Of a stretch of DNA of 64,000 bases, positions 35,743 to 51,090 are shown piece by piece. Position numbers and translations under genes: made by a program. The stretch is from assembly GCA_035222895.1 (NCBI GenBank), contig JAVYIG010004958.1, forward strand, positions 62,001 through 126,000. Reading direction: 5' to 3'. How positions within the stretch are numbered: position 1 is the first letter of the stretch; the number at the start of each line of letters is the position of its first letter. Source of the stretch: Strongylocentrotus droebachiensis. Its lineage: Eukaryota; Echinodermata; Echinoidea; Camarodonta; Strongylocentrotidae. The notes beneath the pieces were generated by a model. The model was not told the DNA's origin and searched no databases. It worked only from the letters and a program-made list of their open reading frames with translations.

Positions 35743-38700
35743 GCAAAGGAAAACATTACATATCAGTGTACACAATACAAAATAAGACATAATTATCAAC
35801 CATTGGAACGCCAGGGACAGAAAAAGTTAACTAAATTACTGTGGCATAAAGCCTCCTGTCCCAATTCCAATGGATGATTTACATGAAACAGAAATAAGAA
35901 GTTTAGCCTTGGGTTACCTTCAAAGTTGAAAAGTAATTAGGCCTATTAAACAATTATAAGTGATGTAATTAAATGCAAGATGCGGTATCATTATTTCAGA
36001 TACATTATATAATATTAATCAATTGCAAACAAATGTATAGGCTAATTAACATTTGACACATTGAATAAGTGTAGGAGATGTTGCTGTATAGGGCAACATA
36101 TTAAAATATAAAATAGCATATTAAATAGCATATTATAACCGTATCTCCCCCTGACAGCAAGGAATAGAAGATACTATAGAAAATGAAAGGAAACTAAAAG
36201 AGACAAAGGGGGAGAGAGAGAGAGAGAGAGAGAGCAAAGAGAGAGGGAAAAGTAAAGCAAACAGAAAGGAGAGAAGTACATATTTATCAGTGATACATTT
36301 TCTTGAAATCAAAATTACAGTGTCATTACATTAGTATATTGTGTACACGTTCCCCCAAAAATGTGACATGTAATTATGTTGTATCGCTGAAATGTAATTT
36401 GTGTGATTGCAGAAGAAAATAAAATCAATTTCGATTCAACCTCCTCTTCATTTTCAGACACCAAGTACCTACCCCACCCCTCTATTGCCTCTTCGGCCTC
36501 TGAATATGCCCCTTTTAAAATCAGCTTTTAGAGAATGAACAGACCACAATGATTAGTGTCCCTTGATAATTATGTTCCTATTCTGAAATTGAAGACGGGG
36601 GAATGGCGTCTGACCTGGCCCAGTCACCTACTCCGATTTTATACCTATTGACAATTTTAGGGGCTTGGTTGTTGAGTTCTGGAAAGAGAGTTCTCATTTT
36701 CTAGTTGGATCTTGGATGGTTAGGCTAGTTCCTTTTTCCTTCTCTGCCTCCGCGGTCTTTCGGATTTAGAGGGCGACAGTATAATCATACCGAGACCCAA
36801 TCGACACCTTTTTTGTCTTTAACTTGAGAATTGTATACGTTAACTATACTTTGGGTGAGTATAATTATGGATGCTATTATTACCCTTTACTCGGATCATA
36901 CATTATTTTATTTTGTATTTCGTCACATTTTGAAATAATTTTCATTTGGTGTTTGTTTTGTTTCACAGATTAATTTACACAATTGTAAAACTTAACGCAT
37001 ATTACAATTAACAATTCCATTACAGGACAACAAAAATTCCAGCTATGGTCTATAATACTTCAAGTCATTGTTAAACATACAATACTTGTTTTTGTTTTCG
37101 TCCGAATCGAAGGAAACCATAATTTTTTAATCAAAAGAAATAGCAAGGGTAAACATGCCTGTAAAGGTTGCTTCTATTTCTTCTCTGTTTATTGCTAATA
37201 TTTTTTTAGCATTCCCATCAATGCTTATGAACATAAAATCATTCTTTCATAATGTTTAACACTCTAAACATGTTTGTCTTTGCTTTGACTTATATTTTAG
37301 CGAAATTTGACATATTGAATTAGGGCTTACGTATACATTTATAAGCCTAAATCAAATATTTTCCGAGGATTGCAAAAAGAAGTACACACACAACATACAC
37401 TTTTATATTGTAATAGTTATATTGTATTTTTATTTGTGGAAAATTCGTATTATGTGAGAAATTGTGAATAATTGGTTTCTTCTGTTTTTAGTAGAAAAAT
37501 AAAATACTGGGGATATAGAAATGAGATCAACTTTCGTTCTATAGATAAACGGTACTGCGGTAGTATATCATTTATTTCAAATTAGTTTTTTTTCTTTCTT
37601 GAAATCATTGAATGATTCGAAAATAACAACATAAACATAAAAATAAATCAATGTATGACAATTCCACCTGTTGCATTCTAAAATTCAAAAGAGAATCTTT
37701 GAGAAAAATGGGAGGAGCCAATTGAAGAGGAAATGTGTCGAAATGTCCTCAAGTGTCTCTGAGTCGAAGTGCGAAAGGTCTGTATTACAACTTCACGACG
37801 CCAAAGATTTCCTCGCTATATTCAATTAACAATTTGACTATTTTACCAGGTCCCTTTCCAGCTCTTTTTGTGATTTATGAATGGATGGAGGAAATGCTTT
37901 ACATCAATTTCTATAATTAAAATGAGACTCTTAACCAGGGCGACAGGGTGGAGTGGTGAAACGTTTCTATTCGGGACACGAGTGTCAGCTTCAAGGGCCA
38001 GACGATCGCCTTGAAAAGTGCCTCCAAAATTACGCGCCAAAAATCAGGAAAGGGTGCATGTTGGTGCGCGAATCGTTACTGATTGAATGTAAGCTACGTG
38101 GTTAGGCATTACAATTAAATACATTTAGTCGCTGGTTGAAGCGCAATGCAATACAGCCGTGAAAGGAAACACCGTTATACACAAAATAAATGGTCAAATA
38201 GGATTAATTATTTTATGTTTACATTATTTATTTGTACACTTAATGAAATTGGGTCAGGTAACAAGCGCAGTTATTGGTTTTATAACGCACTTAATTGCCA
38301 TTGAAAATGCTATCTGAAATTGCCTACTTAAGTAGGCCTATACGTTATGACATATAATCATCAAGCAAATCGTTATGTGATGAAATTGAAAAATAAAACG
38401 CAATCCATTCATCGAGCAAAGATATTATGCATTTGCATTCACTTTATTTTACTTATTTATTTTCATTTCCAAACACTGACTGTGAGAATAAAACAATATG
38501 ACAAGTTGACGTGTCATGGGTCATAATCAGTTTTAACAAACTTACAATAAAGAAATGTACAACATGGCTTGGATCACGAAGAACTAACTATTACGTAAAG
38601 GTTCTATAATGCACGAAAATTGCATTATTCCATTTTTCTTTTAATTACCAAACACATGACCAAACAGGACAAGAAAAATATGTTTTAAATTCAGATGCCG

Positions 38701-39540
38701 ACATTGTGTGTTTTGTTTGTTTGATTGATTTTATTTCTGCGTTCAAACGACAAGGCTATACATTTTTACATAAGAATTACATACATAGCAAATAATGTCT
38801 AATAATATTATACAATAACCATAATACAAAGCATACTAACAACTATAACTGATATTTGTAAATATTTTTCATTGAACTATAAAGAGATAAATTTCAAAAC
38901 GCAGGAGACCGCCATCATGAAATCAAAATGTTATCCTTTCTTAAACAAAGATATACTTTTTAAACTTAATCAAAAATTATTATTGTTATATACCGATAAT
39001 CAACTTTCTAGCAAAAACGACGAACAATGCACCCCAAAGCTTCACAAGAAACAGCAAACAGACTTAAAGAAACGTACACATTTAGAAATACTAAAAAGGG
39101 GAGAGAAATAACATAAACTGAGAAGAAATTTTAACACAATTTCAAAATATTTCTTTATAAGTTTATCTGTCATTATTTGTTAAAAATATTAATAAAAACA
39201 ACATTACTTTTTTTTAAAAAAATGTTCTGTAATCTCTACAAGTCTCCTTACAATCATGACTGGATACAGCATTTCTAGGATTAAAAAAAGGAAAAAGTTA
39301 ACAACTACAAGTTCGTTTCGTGTTCCCTTTTGACTGTTGCTAAATACAGTCGTGATAGTGTAACAATTGTGATTTTATACATTTTTTTCTCCTCAAAAAT
39401 ATATGTTTTTATTTACATCCTAAATGTATAATGCAGTCTTATATTTGTAAGTCCATGATTATCATATTAAACACCTCTCTTGTCACTTCGCTTCCATTAT
39501 AAAAAGTAAAAGCAGTAATAATTTGCATAATGTCTGTTTC

Positions 39541-39564
39541 TGTCTCCCTCTCTGTCTGTCTGCC

Positions 39565-39626
<62 letters not shown>

Positions 39627-39640
39627 TCCTCCCTCTCTCT
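39541..39640. repeat. (CT)n microsatellite
   Basis: A long, almost pure CT run, the rightmost long one before the Pbx gene. Open frames across it are artefacts. Confidence 0.93.
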
Positions 39641-40605
39641 GTCCTGACTGTTCCAGCAGGGAAATGTCACAATGTCTCCAAAAATACACCGCACCTCAAT
39701 TAGTTATATGCGATGATGCGATACTCTTTTATAGCGCCATCTAGCGATAAGTTCGTTAATCATTCTGCCGCAAAATCAAGATCTACTTGCATCATTTGCA
39801 ATCACGCATGAGTTATATCAAGATAATAATATTCCCGGGGTTCCTCAATAAATTTCTATATTCAAAGTGTCACACTGCATTATTTTATTTATTTATTCAT
39901 TATCATTATATATTTATTTTTTTAAAGTTATACCTTTGCTTCATATTGCCTCACACGAATCAGGACGTTGACAAAAGGCATTTTATGCCGGATATTAAAA
40001 CTTTCTCGTGATATTTCACACACTCTGCCCGAGAACCGCTTTATGCTGTTTTCTCAATATTATACGCAGAATACATTGTATACAGAATATCTTTTATTTG
40101 GCGAATAGGAGTATTGAAAAGCGCCCCACGCCCGAAGCATTTTCTAGTGAAGAAAATTTTGGCGCGTGCAACAGTATCAAGAAAATATCATTGTACACCC
40201 GACACGCTCTCAATCTCCGCTGCAAAAAGCCTTTATAAACCATTTAAATTTGCCTTGCGCTCCTTTCTTTTCTTCAATTCCATTTAACTACTTTATTCTA
40301 TGTTAGAGCAGGTATTCATCTATAAGGTCAGTTTTCTTTTCTAAACAAAATCTTTAACCGCTGTTGCTAAATTTCAATGTTGAACGTCAGGTTCGTGAAA
40401 ATTTTCTACGATTTCTATCCTCTTCTTACCATACAGAATAATGTTTATTTCGTTCCTTTATTTTCTTTCAACTGTAGCTTAATTCTTTTCAATCTAAATT
40501 ATGTATTGAACCGCGCCTCCCGAAATGATCAAATTGTGATATGATTATACATGAATAAACGGTTTGTGAAATCGTAGATGTTTTTATACCTCCCTAGAAA
40601 AAAAC

Positions 40606-40665
40606 AAGTCCATCATCATCATCATCATCATTATCACAATCATCATCACCATCATCGTCATCGAA
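40606..40665. repeat. (ATC)n microsatellite
   Basis: A short CATCAT tract with CACAATC interruptions. Confidence 0.85.
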
Positions 40666-41221
40666 CTAAAGTAATGTTAATTATAATCCAGCGCCTATAT
40701 ATACAAGTTTACTTTTAGGGTTATCCGATATGACCATCGCTCTTTTGTGGACATCTTTAAAATCAGTATCATGCTCATTATCAGCTAAACAATGGATTAT
40801 TCGATGATTATTAGTTAATTGTAATTAATTGATTAATTAATTCATTCATGCAATCAAATCTTCCCTAAGTAAACAAAATTATTTGTTAAATATTGATGTC
40901 CACTTTTAAGAATAGTAGCATTTTTATCATAACTTTAAAATGAAATATAATTATCATCAAGGCTATATTGAGGGATAATTTATAGGAATTATATTGCAAA
41001 CAACATAACTATGTTTAATTATGCTTTCTATCCCAATTTTCAGATGGATTACTTTGGTTAAAAAAAAAAAAAAAGCATTAGTTATTTCATAATATCAAAG
41101 AAGAAAATTACGGCAAGAAGCAGATGTAGGGCCTACTCAACTTTACTGCCGAATGTTTCGCGCTTCGTGCAGTGCTGAAAATGATCGTCTGGCTAAAATA
41201 TACAAACTGTAAGATATTATA

Positions 41222-42350
41222 GGAATAATAATAAAAGAGGGTTCTTAAATAGCGCTCATGTCTGTCAGATTTTAGCGCTCCACAATAATTACCCCGGCTG
41301 TAGCATGGCTGCCAATATGGCGCTCTAGCATTTTGAGGAATTAACCTCACTGGGCTTGCCAAAGGACGTCACCAAAGGAACAAAATATATATGCTGCGGC
41401 AGGGATTCGAACCCCGTACACTGTAAAAAAATAATAGTCGAAATAACTCAATAAAATTGAGGAAAAGAATTGCCTTATTTTTATTAAGTAAATATTACCT
41501 ACGGCATTTTAAGTAGAATTTACTTATTTTGCTGAATAAATTTTTACTCAGTTAAATCGAGTTACATTAACGTAAATAATTTAAGTATTGTAATCATTTT
41601 AGATAATTAAAAAAAAGCTATGATAGATTACATATTGCACGATTTGGACCCATCTAATCTAACAAGTAACATCCACTAATCGTTCACTATTTCTACTTAA
41701 GATTAATCACTAATCACTTACACTCGACACATATCGAAGGCTCCAAATTTTATATATACTTGATCGTAGCATCTTAACAGGAAAATTGGTTGACAATTTC
41801 CTGAAATATCAAGTTTTGATTTGTTTTGAACTGGGTAACAATTAAAATTTGTCTTGTCTTTGCTTAGCCATGTTAAATGAATTAGTAAATGTTTTAAAGT
41901 CCTTAAATTTTCATTCAACCACAAAAAAGAATTGTTTTATTTAAAAAAGAGTTTAATTTGGTCTTAATGAATATTCATAAATTATGTAAATATTTTTATT
42001 ACACACTGCATCGGTCCTTACTTTAAAAAGATAAGAATAATCAACATAAATTGTTTGAGTAATACGTATAATTTCTGATTTTGAGTTAAAATTACTAAAT
42101 TAATACAAGCTGAAATTACTTAAAGTTCTTATGTATTTGATTTTACTTAAATATTCCACGTATGTTCTACTAACTTGAAAGTTTGAGTCAGCAAGACTTA
42201 AATTTAGTGCGTAAGTGGCAAAACTAATGTTTTCAAGTAAATTCTACATGGAAAAAATACGTAAAAATTACCAATGACCAAATTATTTTTTACAGTGTAC
42301 TTTATATGGTTATCAGTCCGGAGACTTAACCACTAGACCACAATATCTCA
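41222..42350 (-). mobile_element. tRNA-derived SINE, interrupted by a MITE
   Basis: On the minus strand the head has a consensus Pol III A box, TGGTCTAGTGG (42340-42330), and a consensus B box, GGTTCGAATCC (41413-41403). The body follows, with AGCGCCATATTGGCAGCCATG and TGACAGACATGAGCGCTA, and a tail of the ATT type near 41222-41233. Removing the inserted element (41419-42297) restores a continuous tRNA-like head. Related copies are at 18498-18633 and 29157-29358. The source looks like a class II tRNA or tRNA-like gene, but I cannot name the isotype. Confidence 0.85.
41419..42297. mobile_element. 879-bp AT-rich MITE (TA duplication) inside the SINE
   Basis: Ends CACTGTAAAAAAATAAT and ATTATTTTTTACAGTG are inverted repeats, flanked by TA (41417-41418 and 42298-42299). 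The interior is AT-rich, with many scattered AAGTAAAT/ATTTACTT subterminal motifs, a common transposase-binding style. No ORF of note. The TA duplication suggests Tc1/mariner-type mobilisation. Confidence 0.85.
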
Positions 42351-43739
42351 ATGATCACTCCACGGCTGGGATGGAAGGTAGGGGGGGGGGGGGGTTATTG
42401 CTTGCATTTATTATATATCTAACTAGTTCTGGTGGTATGTTATGCAAATAAATAAATAAATAAATGGATTAGCCAAACAAAGTATAAAGAAAGAAAGAAC
42501 AAAGAAAGTATGAAGAAAGAGAAAATTATGAGAAATTTACTGAAAGAAAACGGAACACTGTAATTTGTACGAATACAACGTATTAAGACAACAAGGAAAA
42601 TGACAGAAACTTAGGACACTTTTTGGAGTTACCAAAAAGCAGTAAAACACCGTTTGAAATAGAATTGAATTTGTATGTTCAGTTTCAAATATGCTATATT
42701 CTGTAATTATTTTCAACGAGAGAAAAAAATATGTTCCAGAAATTTGTTTGTAGTCAGTTTGCAATGCCAATTTTAACACCATTCTATTTGAATACTTCAG
42801 TAAACGCGTCATATTTTAAGTCTCTTTGAATATCCATTGATTCATAATATCCATTATTGAATATTATGATGTCTTTGTTGATTGCCATTTTCCCTGTTTT
42901 ATTTTTGTTATTTTGTTATCTTATAATGCAAAGTTGATGGCATTTTTGAATGTTCCATAACGAGGAGTTTGAATTATCATCATCATTACGAGTATCATTA
43001 TAACTTTTATCATTATTATTATTATTATCTTTTATCATATTTAAGATTATGATTATTATTATTAGCAGTATATTATCGTTATTCATGTTTTTTTTAAACA
43101 TTGTAACTAACAATTATAACAATAATCATCAAATATGAACCAACGTTAAATAAATAGACAATATATCTGTTCGGCTGAAATATAATATCCTTCGGGGGCA
43201 CTATATATTAGTATTGAGGTATATAATTATATATTCGTATGTTACGGGTTTAGATGTCGTCATATTGCAAGGGGGAATAACAGCTAACATATAATAAATT
43301 AATAATTATAACGGGCCTTCACAAATTGGCTTACCACTGACGCACGGTGAGGGTCATGGGCATGTGTCCTCAAGTGGGGTGAAAGAGAGAAACCAGACAT
43401 TATCTAAGCACTAATGAAGCAAAGACTATTAATTATCACCACCAAAGAGATCTTTTCATGTCCGAACAATGAATCTGTCACACAAAGAAAATGGGTTTGG
43501 GTGGACGAAGACATTTTTATAGCAGGGATGCATGAGATTTGAATTAGCTGATGATTCTCTGTCTTTCCCTCAATGCAGGATGTAATATTCAAGATAAGAT
43601 ATTATTGGTATTGAAACAATTTAATATGAATTATCAAAAGCAATTCAAGAAAGGCAATATAGAGACACTGACTTTATGACAGTGTTATACAGACGATCAA
43701 TGCAATATGTCCCTTCATTTGGAATGTAATAGTCCGTTT
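42351..43739. other. Upstream flank of Pbx
   Basis: Begins with a poly-G run (42381-42394), then AT-rich DNA with ATT repeats (43015-43065). A slightly GC-richer part appears at 43310-43400. No exon seen. Confidence 0.5.
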
Positions 43740-44681
<942 letters not shown>

Positions 44682-47504
44682 TGAGCAATGCCATTATTAC
44701 TCCAGTGTGTGGATTACGAGCCGTGCTCCATCGCCACACGCACACGGGACGATCGGGTAGTAGACGGCGTACGGAGCTTTGAGGCGAGGGTTATCCCCAA
44801 TCCAATCTCCCCGCTCGGCGGTATATTATTCTTTCCGCCATTTTGGATTTCGGTCAAAAATTCATAATGTAGGTTTCACACCGTTGGCAGTTAAATGCAT
44901 TTCGACTGCTGCTGATGTTTGTATTAGACCAGTAATTTGAATTTCTTGCAGCTTAGACTGATATTAGGTATCTGAATAGTGATTTGTGCACACACATTTT
45001 CTGCAGAATCATATGTTATTGTTATTGTGATAATATTATTAATCATCTGCATAATGACTGCATTGAGATGTTATTGACAACAAAGAGATGAATTGCAGCT
45101 TATGAATAGATTTGAGATATATATTACTGTGAGTTTTTAAAACCATATTTCAACCACACAGAGTTTCCCCTCGATGATGATCGAACATTGATTTAATTCA
45201 TATGTGTGTAAAAATATTGAAACAGTTTTCTTTAGATATTTCACATAAATCATAATTTCTTAGGGAGCAAATAGAAAGACAAAATTTGATGTAGAATATT
45301 TATATATTTCGTAATAAAGAATTCCAATTTAAAACGTGGAGAGTAGGCTCATGTTATCATGATACATTTTATACTCTAGTTAAATAATATCCCATTTACA
45401 AATACAATGGGCATTACAATTTTTATTATTACCCCAAATTTCTGAGCATATTTTCATATTGTCGGTTACTTGTAATTTGAAGTCTATAGATATTTTCAGG
45501 AAGGTTCTCTCAAAAATAACAGTATAGGCCCTTCAAATGAATGATTTTCTTTCAAAAATGAATTTATCATTTATGCCTACATTATTGACAAAAATCGGTA
45601 TAGAGTAGTTACAATATAAAATGAACACACACTGTGCATTTTAATGTCATAAAGTCAATAATAATATAAAATTTGAAAAATATTTTGTGTCTTAGAATAT
45701 TTGAAAACAAACAAAATTAATATTTTAAGATAACAATTATATAAGCTGTTAATAATAATCACATTTATTCCCTAGATTGGAATTGGTGAAATTATTACAA
45801 AAATTAAATTAAAAATGTTTTCTATTTTCAGTGTTTTCAATATTTTTATGCTACACATACTGTACATGTGTAAAATGAATGGCAAGTTAAAATTTCAAAC
45901 TAACTTAGTACTAGAAGTAGTCATTTTTGAGAGATGAAATCTATATATTTATCTTGCCGTCTGTTATGGCTTGTAATCTTCATGTTTACACTTTAAAATA
46001 AATCATAATATTGATAAGATAACAACAAAACATTAATTGCCCTGGCATTTTTGTAAAAATACAAATTGGACCATGTACCTGTAGTATTTGTACACTGTAG
46101 TAAATATTATGATAACATAGCTAGACTTGATTGACCTCCTAAAAATCATGTTTACATTCGTGCATCATGCTGAAATTTGTCTGACCTTCGAGAGCAACTC
46201 ATACAATGTTCAAGAGGATTGTTTTTAATATTTAAGGGAAGTTCGCTTCAAATGTCAGTCTTTGTTCTTTCCAATATGGGTTCATAATCCCACCGTGGAC
46301 TGGATTTTTATTATATTAAAACTGCCTCCCTTCTTTCCCTGAGCTGAAGTCCTCGACTATTAGGCAAAAGTCATGTTATTCGTATTTGTGCTCGTCTTGA
46401 AATTTGCCTTTCTTGTTATTATTTCTTGATATTTCTTTCATGTTCCAGACACGAGCATTGAAAATATCCGGGTCACATCTTTTTAATAAGACTATGGCAA
46501 CATTTTGCGCTTTCCTTTTGTTTCAATCTTGTTTCAATTTCGATTGCAGTTTTGTTTTGGTGACAGCTGTTTTGATGAACATGCCAAGGAAATGACTTTA
46601 GTTTGAAATATTGCATTGCAGCATTAAAACAAATGAAATTGAATAACATAGAACATCAATATTTTCCAGTGTTATTATCCAGCCTTTTTGTTAGGATAAT
46701 ATTGATGGTTGGATGGATTGCGGTGAAAACATATTTGGATTTTCCCTTCCAAAATCATGCACTGCAGGGACCAGAATATTACATGTTCATTTTATAGAAA
46801 TGAGAGAATTATTTCTTTCACGCTGAAATGAAATCAAACTTGTACTTGTACATTTATTTTTTTAATGAAATATACATATTTATTACTGAAACAATTATGT
46901 TTTAGCAAAATAATAGATGAAGTTTAAGTCATGACAAATCTTGAAATACATTTGTATGTTCCTGTACTGTACATAGGCACTAGTAGGGAATGGTTTGTAC
47001 CATAGAAACTTAAAATTTTACATAATTTTCAAAAACAAAAACATTGGGATTATGTCATAACAATAATCTAGAATGTTATAAGCATGGATCGCCTACAAAT
47101 GAATCATACAGCATTCATGTACATGTACATATCATATTTTGTACCTCTTATTTAGATCACATTTTTACAGCAAACTATTCCAACAAAGAGATAGAGGCAA
47201 AATTAGAGTAATAAAAAACAATAGTAAAATACATTTAAAAAACAAACAACAAAATATAGAATGAGAGTGCACTACTATTATGAACACATCAGAGTTGCAA
47301 TTAGTCATTCTTTTTGCAATGCAAATTAAGTGACTGTTCGTTTTGTTTCCTGCAAAATGATCAATTAGTGAAATTGCCTAATTCTAAGCCAGATCAATCG
47401 GTAGACTCGCAGGTGTACAGTGAATAGCAGGCACCGCAATGCTTGAGCCTTGAGAAGATGAGTTGTTTTTTTGCACCGTACATGTACATGCACTACTATG
47501 ACTT

Positions 47505-47745
47505 CTCTACTTGGTTCATCTTGATGATGATTTTAGATGAGTTGTTGATCTCTTGCATTTGTCTCTCTTTAGTTAATAGCATACAGTGTAGAAGTTTATA
47601 TATTCATCTTAATGATGATTTTAGATGAGTTATCGCTCTCTTGTGTTTTTCCTTTTTAGTTAATAACAGAGGAGTTTGTATGTTCGTCATAATGATGATT
47701 TTAGATGAGTTGTCGTTGTTCTCTTGCATTTGTCTCTTGTTGTTA
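47505..47745. repeat. Three direct repeats of about 85 bp
   Basis: TGATGATTTTAGATGAGTT, CTCTTGCATTTGTCTC and TTAGTTAATA recur, with the GATGATT anchor at 47526, 47614 and 47694. The copies are moderately diverged. Located in Pbx intron 2. Confidence 0.8.
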
Positions 47746-50700
47746 GTAAAGAGAAAAGGAGTTTATACAAATGTATATTGTCTTTAGAGAGCCAGAAGGT
47801 CGTTAACTCATATACTTTGAAACAGAGATAACACCCTTCTGGCACTCAACAGACCATTTCCAAAGTATCAAGCACAAATTCTCGGGGAGTTGGATATGCA
47901 AGAATTAGGTTTTCTAGGATTCTCTCAAGAGATGGCATAAATATTTGTAGTCCAGTACGATTATGCCACGCCATCAATCATACATCCGAAAGGGTGCTGG
48001 ATTTTCTCTGACATTTTCCCAGCGTCTAAAATGCATGGACAATTGAGCTATCATTTCTGTTTAACTTGCTTAAAATTATAAGCATGGACCTACTTTATGA
48101 TATTAAAGCAAGTCATATCTACAACTCAAAACCTTTAAAGTTCAACCAAAGTCTCACCCCCCCCTTCGCCCTCCTCCTTGTTAGTGTTGCGAAAAAAGTC
48201 AAAAAAGGTTGCTGGATATCGTATGGTGTTGTTGATTTGATATGACTGTCCGTTGCAAACAATTCCTCCATTTCCTCTGCTCTTTACAAAGAACACTACG
48301 GTCCCTTGGCAGGTGAAAAAGGCACAGGCTTTTTGATGTGCCAACATTGCTTGATTCTATGATACATTTTAGGCTAAGAAGGAAATGGCTAAAAGGCACA
48401 AGTGTAAGGAAGATGGAGAAATCTCGAGCCCTTTTTTGCGCTCGATGTTGTTTTGAGCGAGGGAGCTATAACCGTCGTCCGACTAAGGCCTGTCTGCTGT
48501 TTGAAATGGATCGTCCATCCTCATCAGTGTGCGGGGAAAATGTCAAATCTCTGTCCAATCATAAAAGTATCTTTTAATCCTTCCCTCACTTTGTTTCTCA
48601 AAGTAGGATTTTTTCTTCTGGATATCTGGTTCCCTTCCCCAATTTTAATTCTTTAGAACACACTGTAATATTTGTATTATTACGTGCACTTTAATATACA
48701 CCTTTTTATATATTTGTTATTGTTTTGATAATTTGATGGTTTTGTGTTTTGTTGCCCTTTTTATTGGAACTTGGAAATAAAATGTGAACCTGACTCTGTT
48801 CTCAACACACAAGTAGAATAAGAACCCTTGTGCATTAAATGTATGTGTACATGTACATGTACAGTATATAAGTATTTCATTCATTTTTTACAGTCGTTTA
48901 AAAAATGGTTATTCAACGATATGGCAGTAGCAATATAAAGATTAACTCTAAAGAACTAGAAACTAGAAATAGAATGATACACAAGATTTAAAGTTTCTCC
49001 CCCTTCAAGTATTAGCTCATCCAGCTTAATGTAGCTGTTTATATTAGGAATTCATTATAACAACAAAAAGTACAAAGTTGCAAATGCAACGCTATAAAAG
49101 GGCTTAAACGTAAATGTTGGCATTTCCTGAATACAATCTTGCGCTTTTCATGAGTATTTTATGTTCATACTGTATCATGCCTGTAGAAGCTTGAAGAAGT
49201 GCTCGACGGCTTTGAATTTGGTATTAAAAGAATTTGAGGAAGACCTAATTGCCTCATGTATTGGCAGGATGATAGGGATATAGGATAGACGTTTGCTAAG
49301 TTCATACGGGGTCGTCGTAACTTTAATTTTGCAAAAAACACAAAATGTGAAATATAATTATCCACTATAAACAAGGGTTCACACAGGACTGAAACGATAT
49401 GTATCAAAGTTTTGTTTACACGATGGAAAAGCAGTCATTTTAACAATACACTGGCTTAACAGTTAATCTAAAAGTTAACTGTGTTCACACGGCACATACA
49501 TTTGAACGAGGACCTACAATGTACTTGTATGTACACCCCCTCCCTGCTGCTTGTAATTACTGCAAAACCTTAAGATCGCTCATGGTTTATAACTCAAGAG
49601 TATGCTAAAAGTTTGTAGCCGCTAGTGTCTCTGCACGGTCCCGAACTGCAAATCAACTTTGAACTAAACTCCAAGTTAACGAACACTCGTGTGAACCTAA
49701 ACTATTAAGCGGTCTGGACTGATATAGATTCTCGATTGGGAATACACCTACATACTCCATACTGATCTGTCTGTCGTTGGAACCCGGGGACTAGAGATTC
49801 AGAGTTTAAAATGCACTTCCTAGTAATGCTGAATTACCAGGCTTGACTTGCTGGCTCCAAATTTTCCGTTTGGCTGTCAGCGCTACGCCATGTGCCACAA
49901 TTTCATCTCTTCGAGCTTCCCTCTCTACTCATATTTTTTTCTTCTTCTGGGTTGCGTTGCATCACTCCTGCTGCTTTTGGGGGGCTTTATGATAATTTTT
50001 ACTGATGAGTTTTGTCGATTTACAGATGTTGAGAGTGCCGTTATCGTCATACACATTCATGTATATTTACCAGTATGTTATGTTACAGCATACATGTTCT
50101 GAACATAAGCAGCAGCTGTGTTTTATCTGTACACTTTAAGCTATTCATAGAGTGCTGGCAAAATGTAGGTCTACATGTACATTACATGTACAGTGTATAT
50201 TCAATCAGAGGTAAAAATATTATTTAATTGTCTTATTGATTTGTTTGTCTGATTTTTCCATAATTTGCAGATGGATGTGCAGATGGATGTGCAATCAGAT
50301 TTTTTTTGCATTTAAAATTATTATATTCCTTGTTGATGATTTTGAGACTAATTCTTTTTTGTTTTTAGAATGATCTTATATCATGTTAAGTTTACAACAT
50401 TATGATATAACGTATTACCGGTTTACAAAAATAATATGAATGTAACGTAAAGGATAATGGTGATACCTTCTTGAATACAGATAATCATATTCAGTTTTCA
50501 ACGATACAACATAGAAATTGACTTGTAGATAGGCTAAATGCATACATGTACCAGTACCTTTTGTTCACACGCAAAATGTATTTCCCATATGTTTAATTTT
50601 GTAGATGAATTAGTGCATTACAGCCAAATGTGTCCCAAATGAATTGATTGTATTTCTTTCATTAGAGAGTATGGCTTCACTCTTCTTATCAGAGAGGGAT

Positions 50701-50759
50701 AGAGGGAGAGGGAGTAGGGAAGAAGAAATAAGGTCTTCCATTTGAACCTTTAACCCTGT

Positions 50760-51090
50760 AGTACCCACAATGCATGACTCACACAATCTCGATCCTCTGC
50801 GATGAGTGTCTGGTATTGTTTGGGTTAATGCCCCAAAGCCAAAGAGGCGGTGGTTATTCCTTTAACCAGCCAACCAGACCAAACCAAACCCGTGGGGGAA
50901 TGGATACACCGTTAACCCCTCGGCTGCTAAACATCACACAGACCATGGAGTTGGTCATGCATCCATGGGCTCCCCCAGGGCTGGAGGGGTTAAGGGGGTG
51001 CCCCTGGGATGTCTCTATGAAGTAGAGTCGGCCCATGGGGGCATGCCTTTGGCATGAACTGGTATGAACTGGTGTGGAAACAGGGTTTTC
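50760..51090. other. GC-rich island in Pbx intron 2
   Basis: This block stands out from the AT-rich intron, with inverted short motifs (CCATGGGCTCCCCCAGGG against GTGCCCCTGGGATG and GCCCATGGGGG). No exon could be supported. Candidate regulatory module. Confidence 0.3.

Larger units (their letters stand above)
35930..41220. other. Long AT-rich stretch without a gene
   Basis: Contains a short GA run (36212-36235), a retroelement-like 3' end near 38729-38830, one CT and one ATC microsatellite (listed). No exon is supported. Confidence 0.5.
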
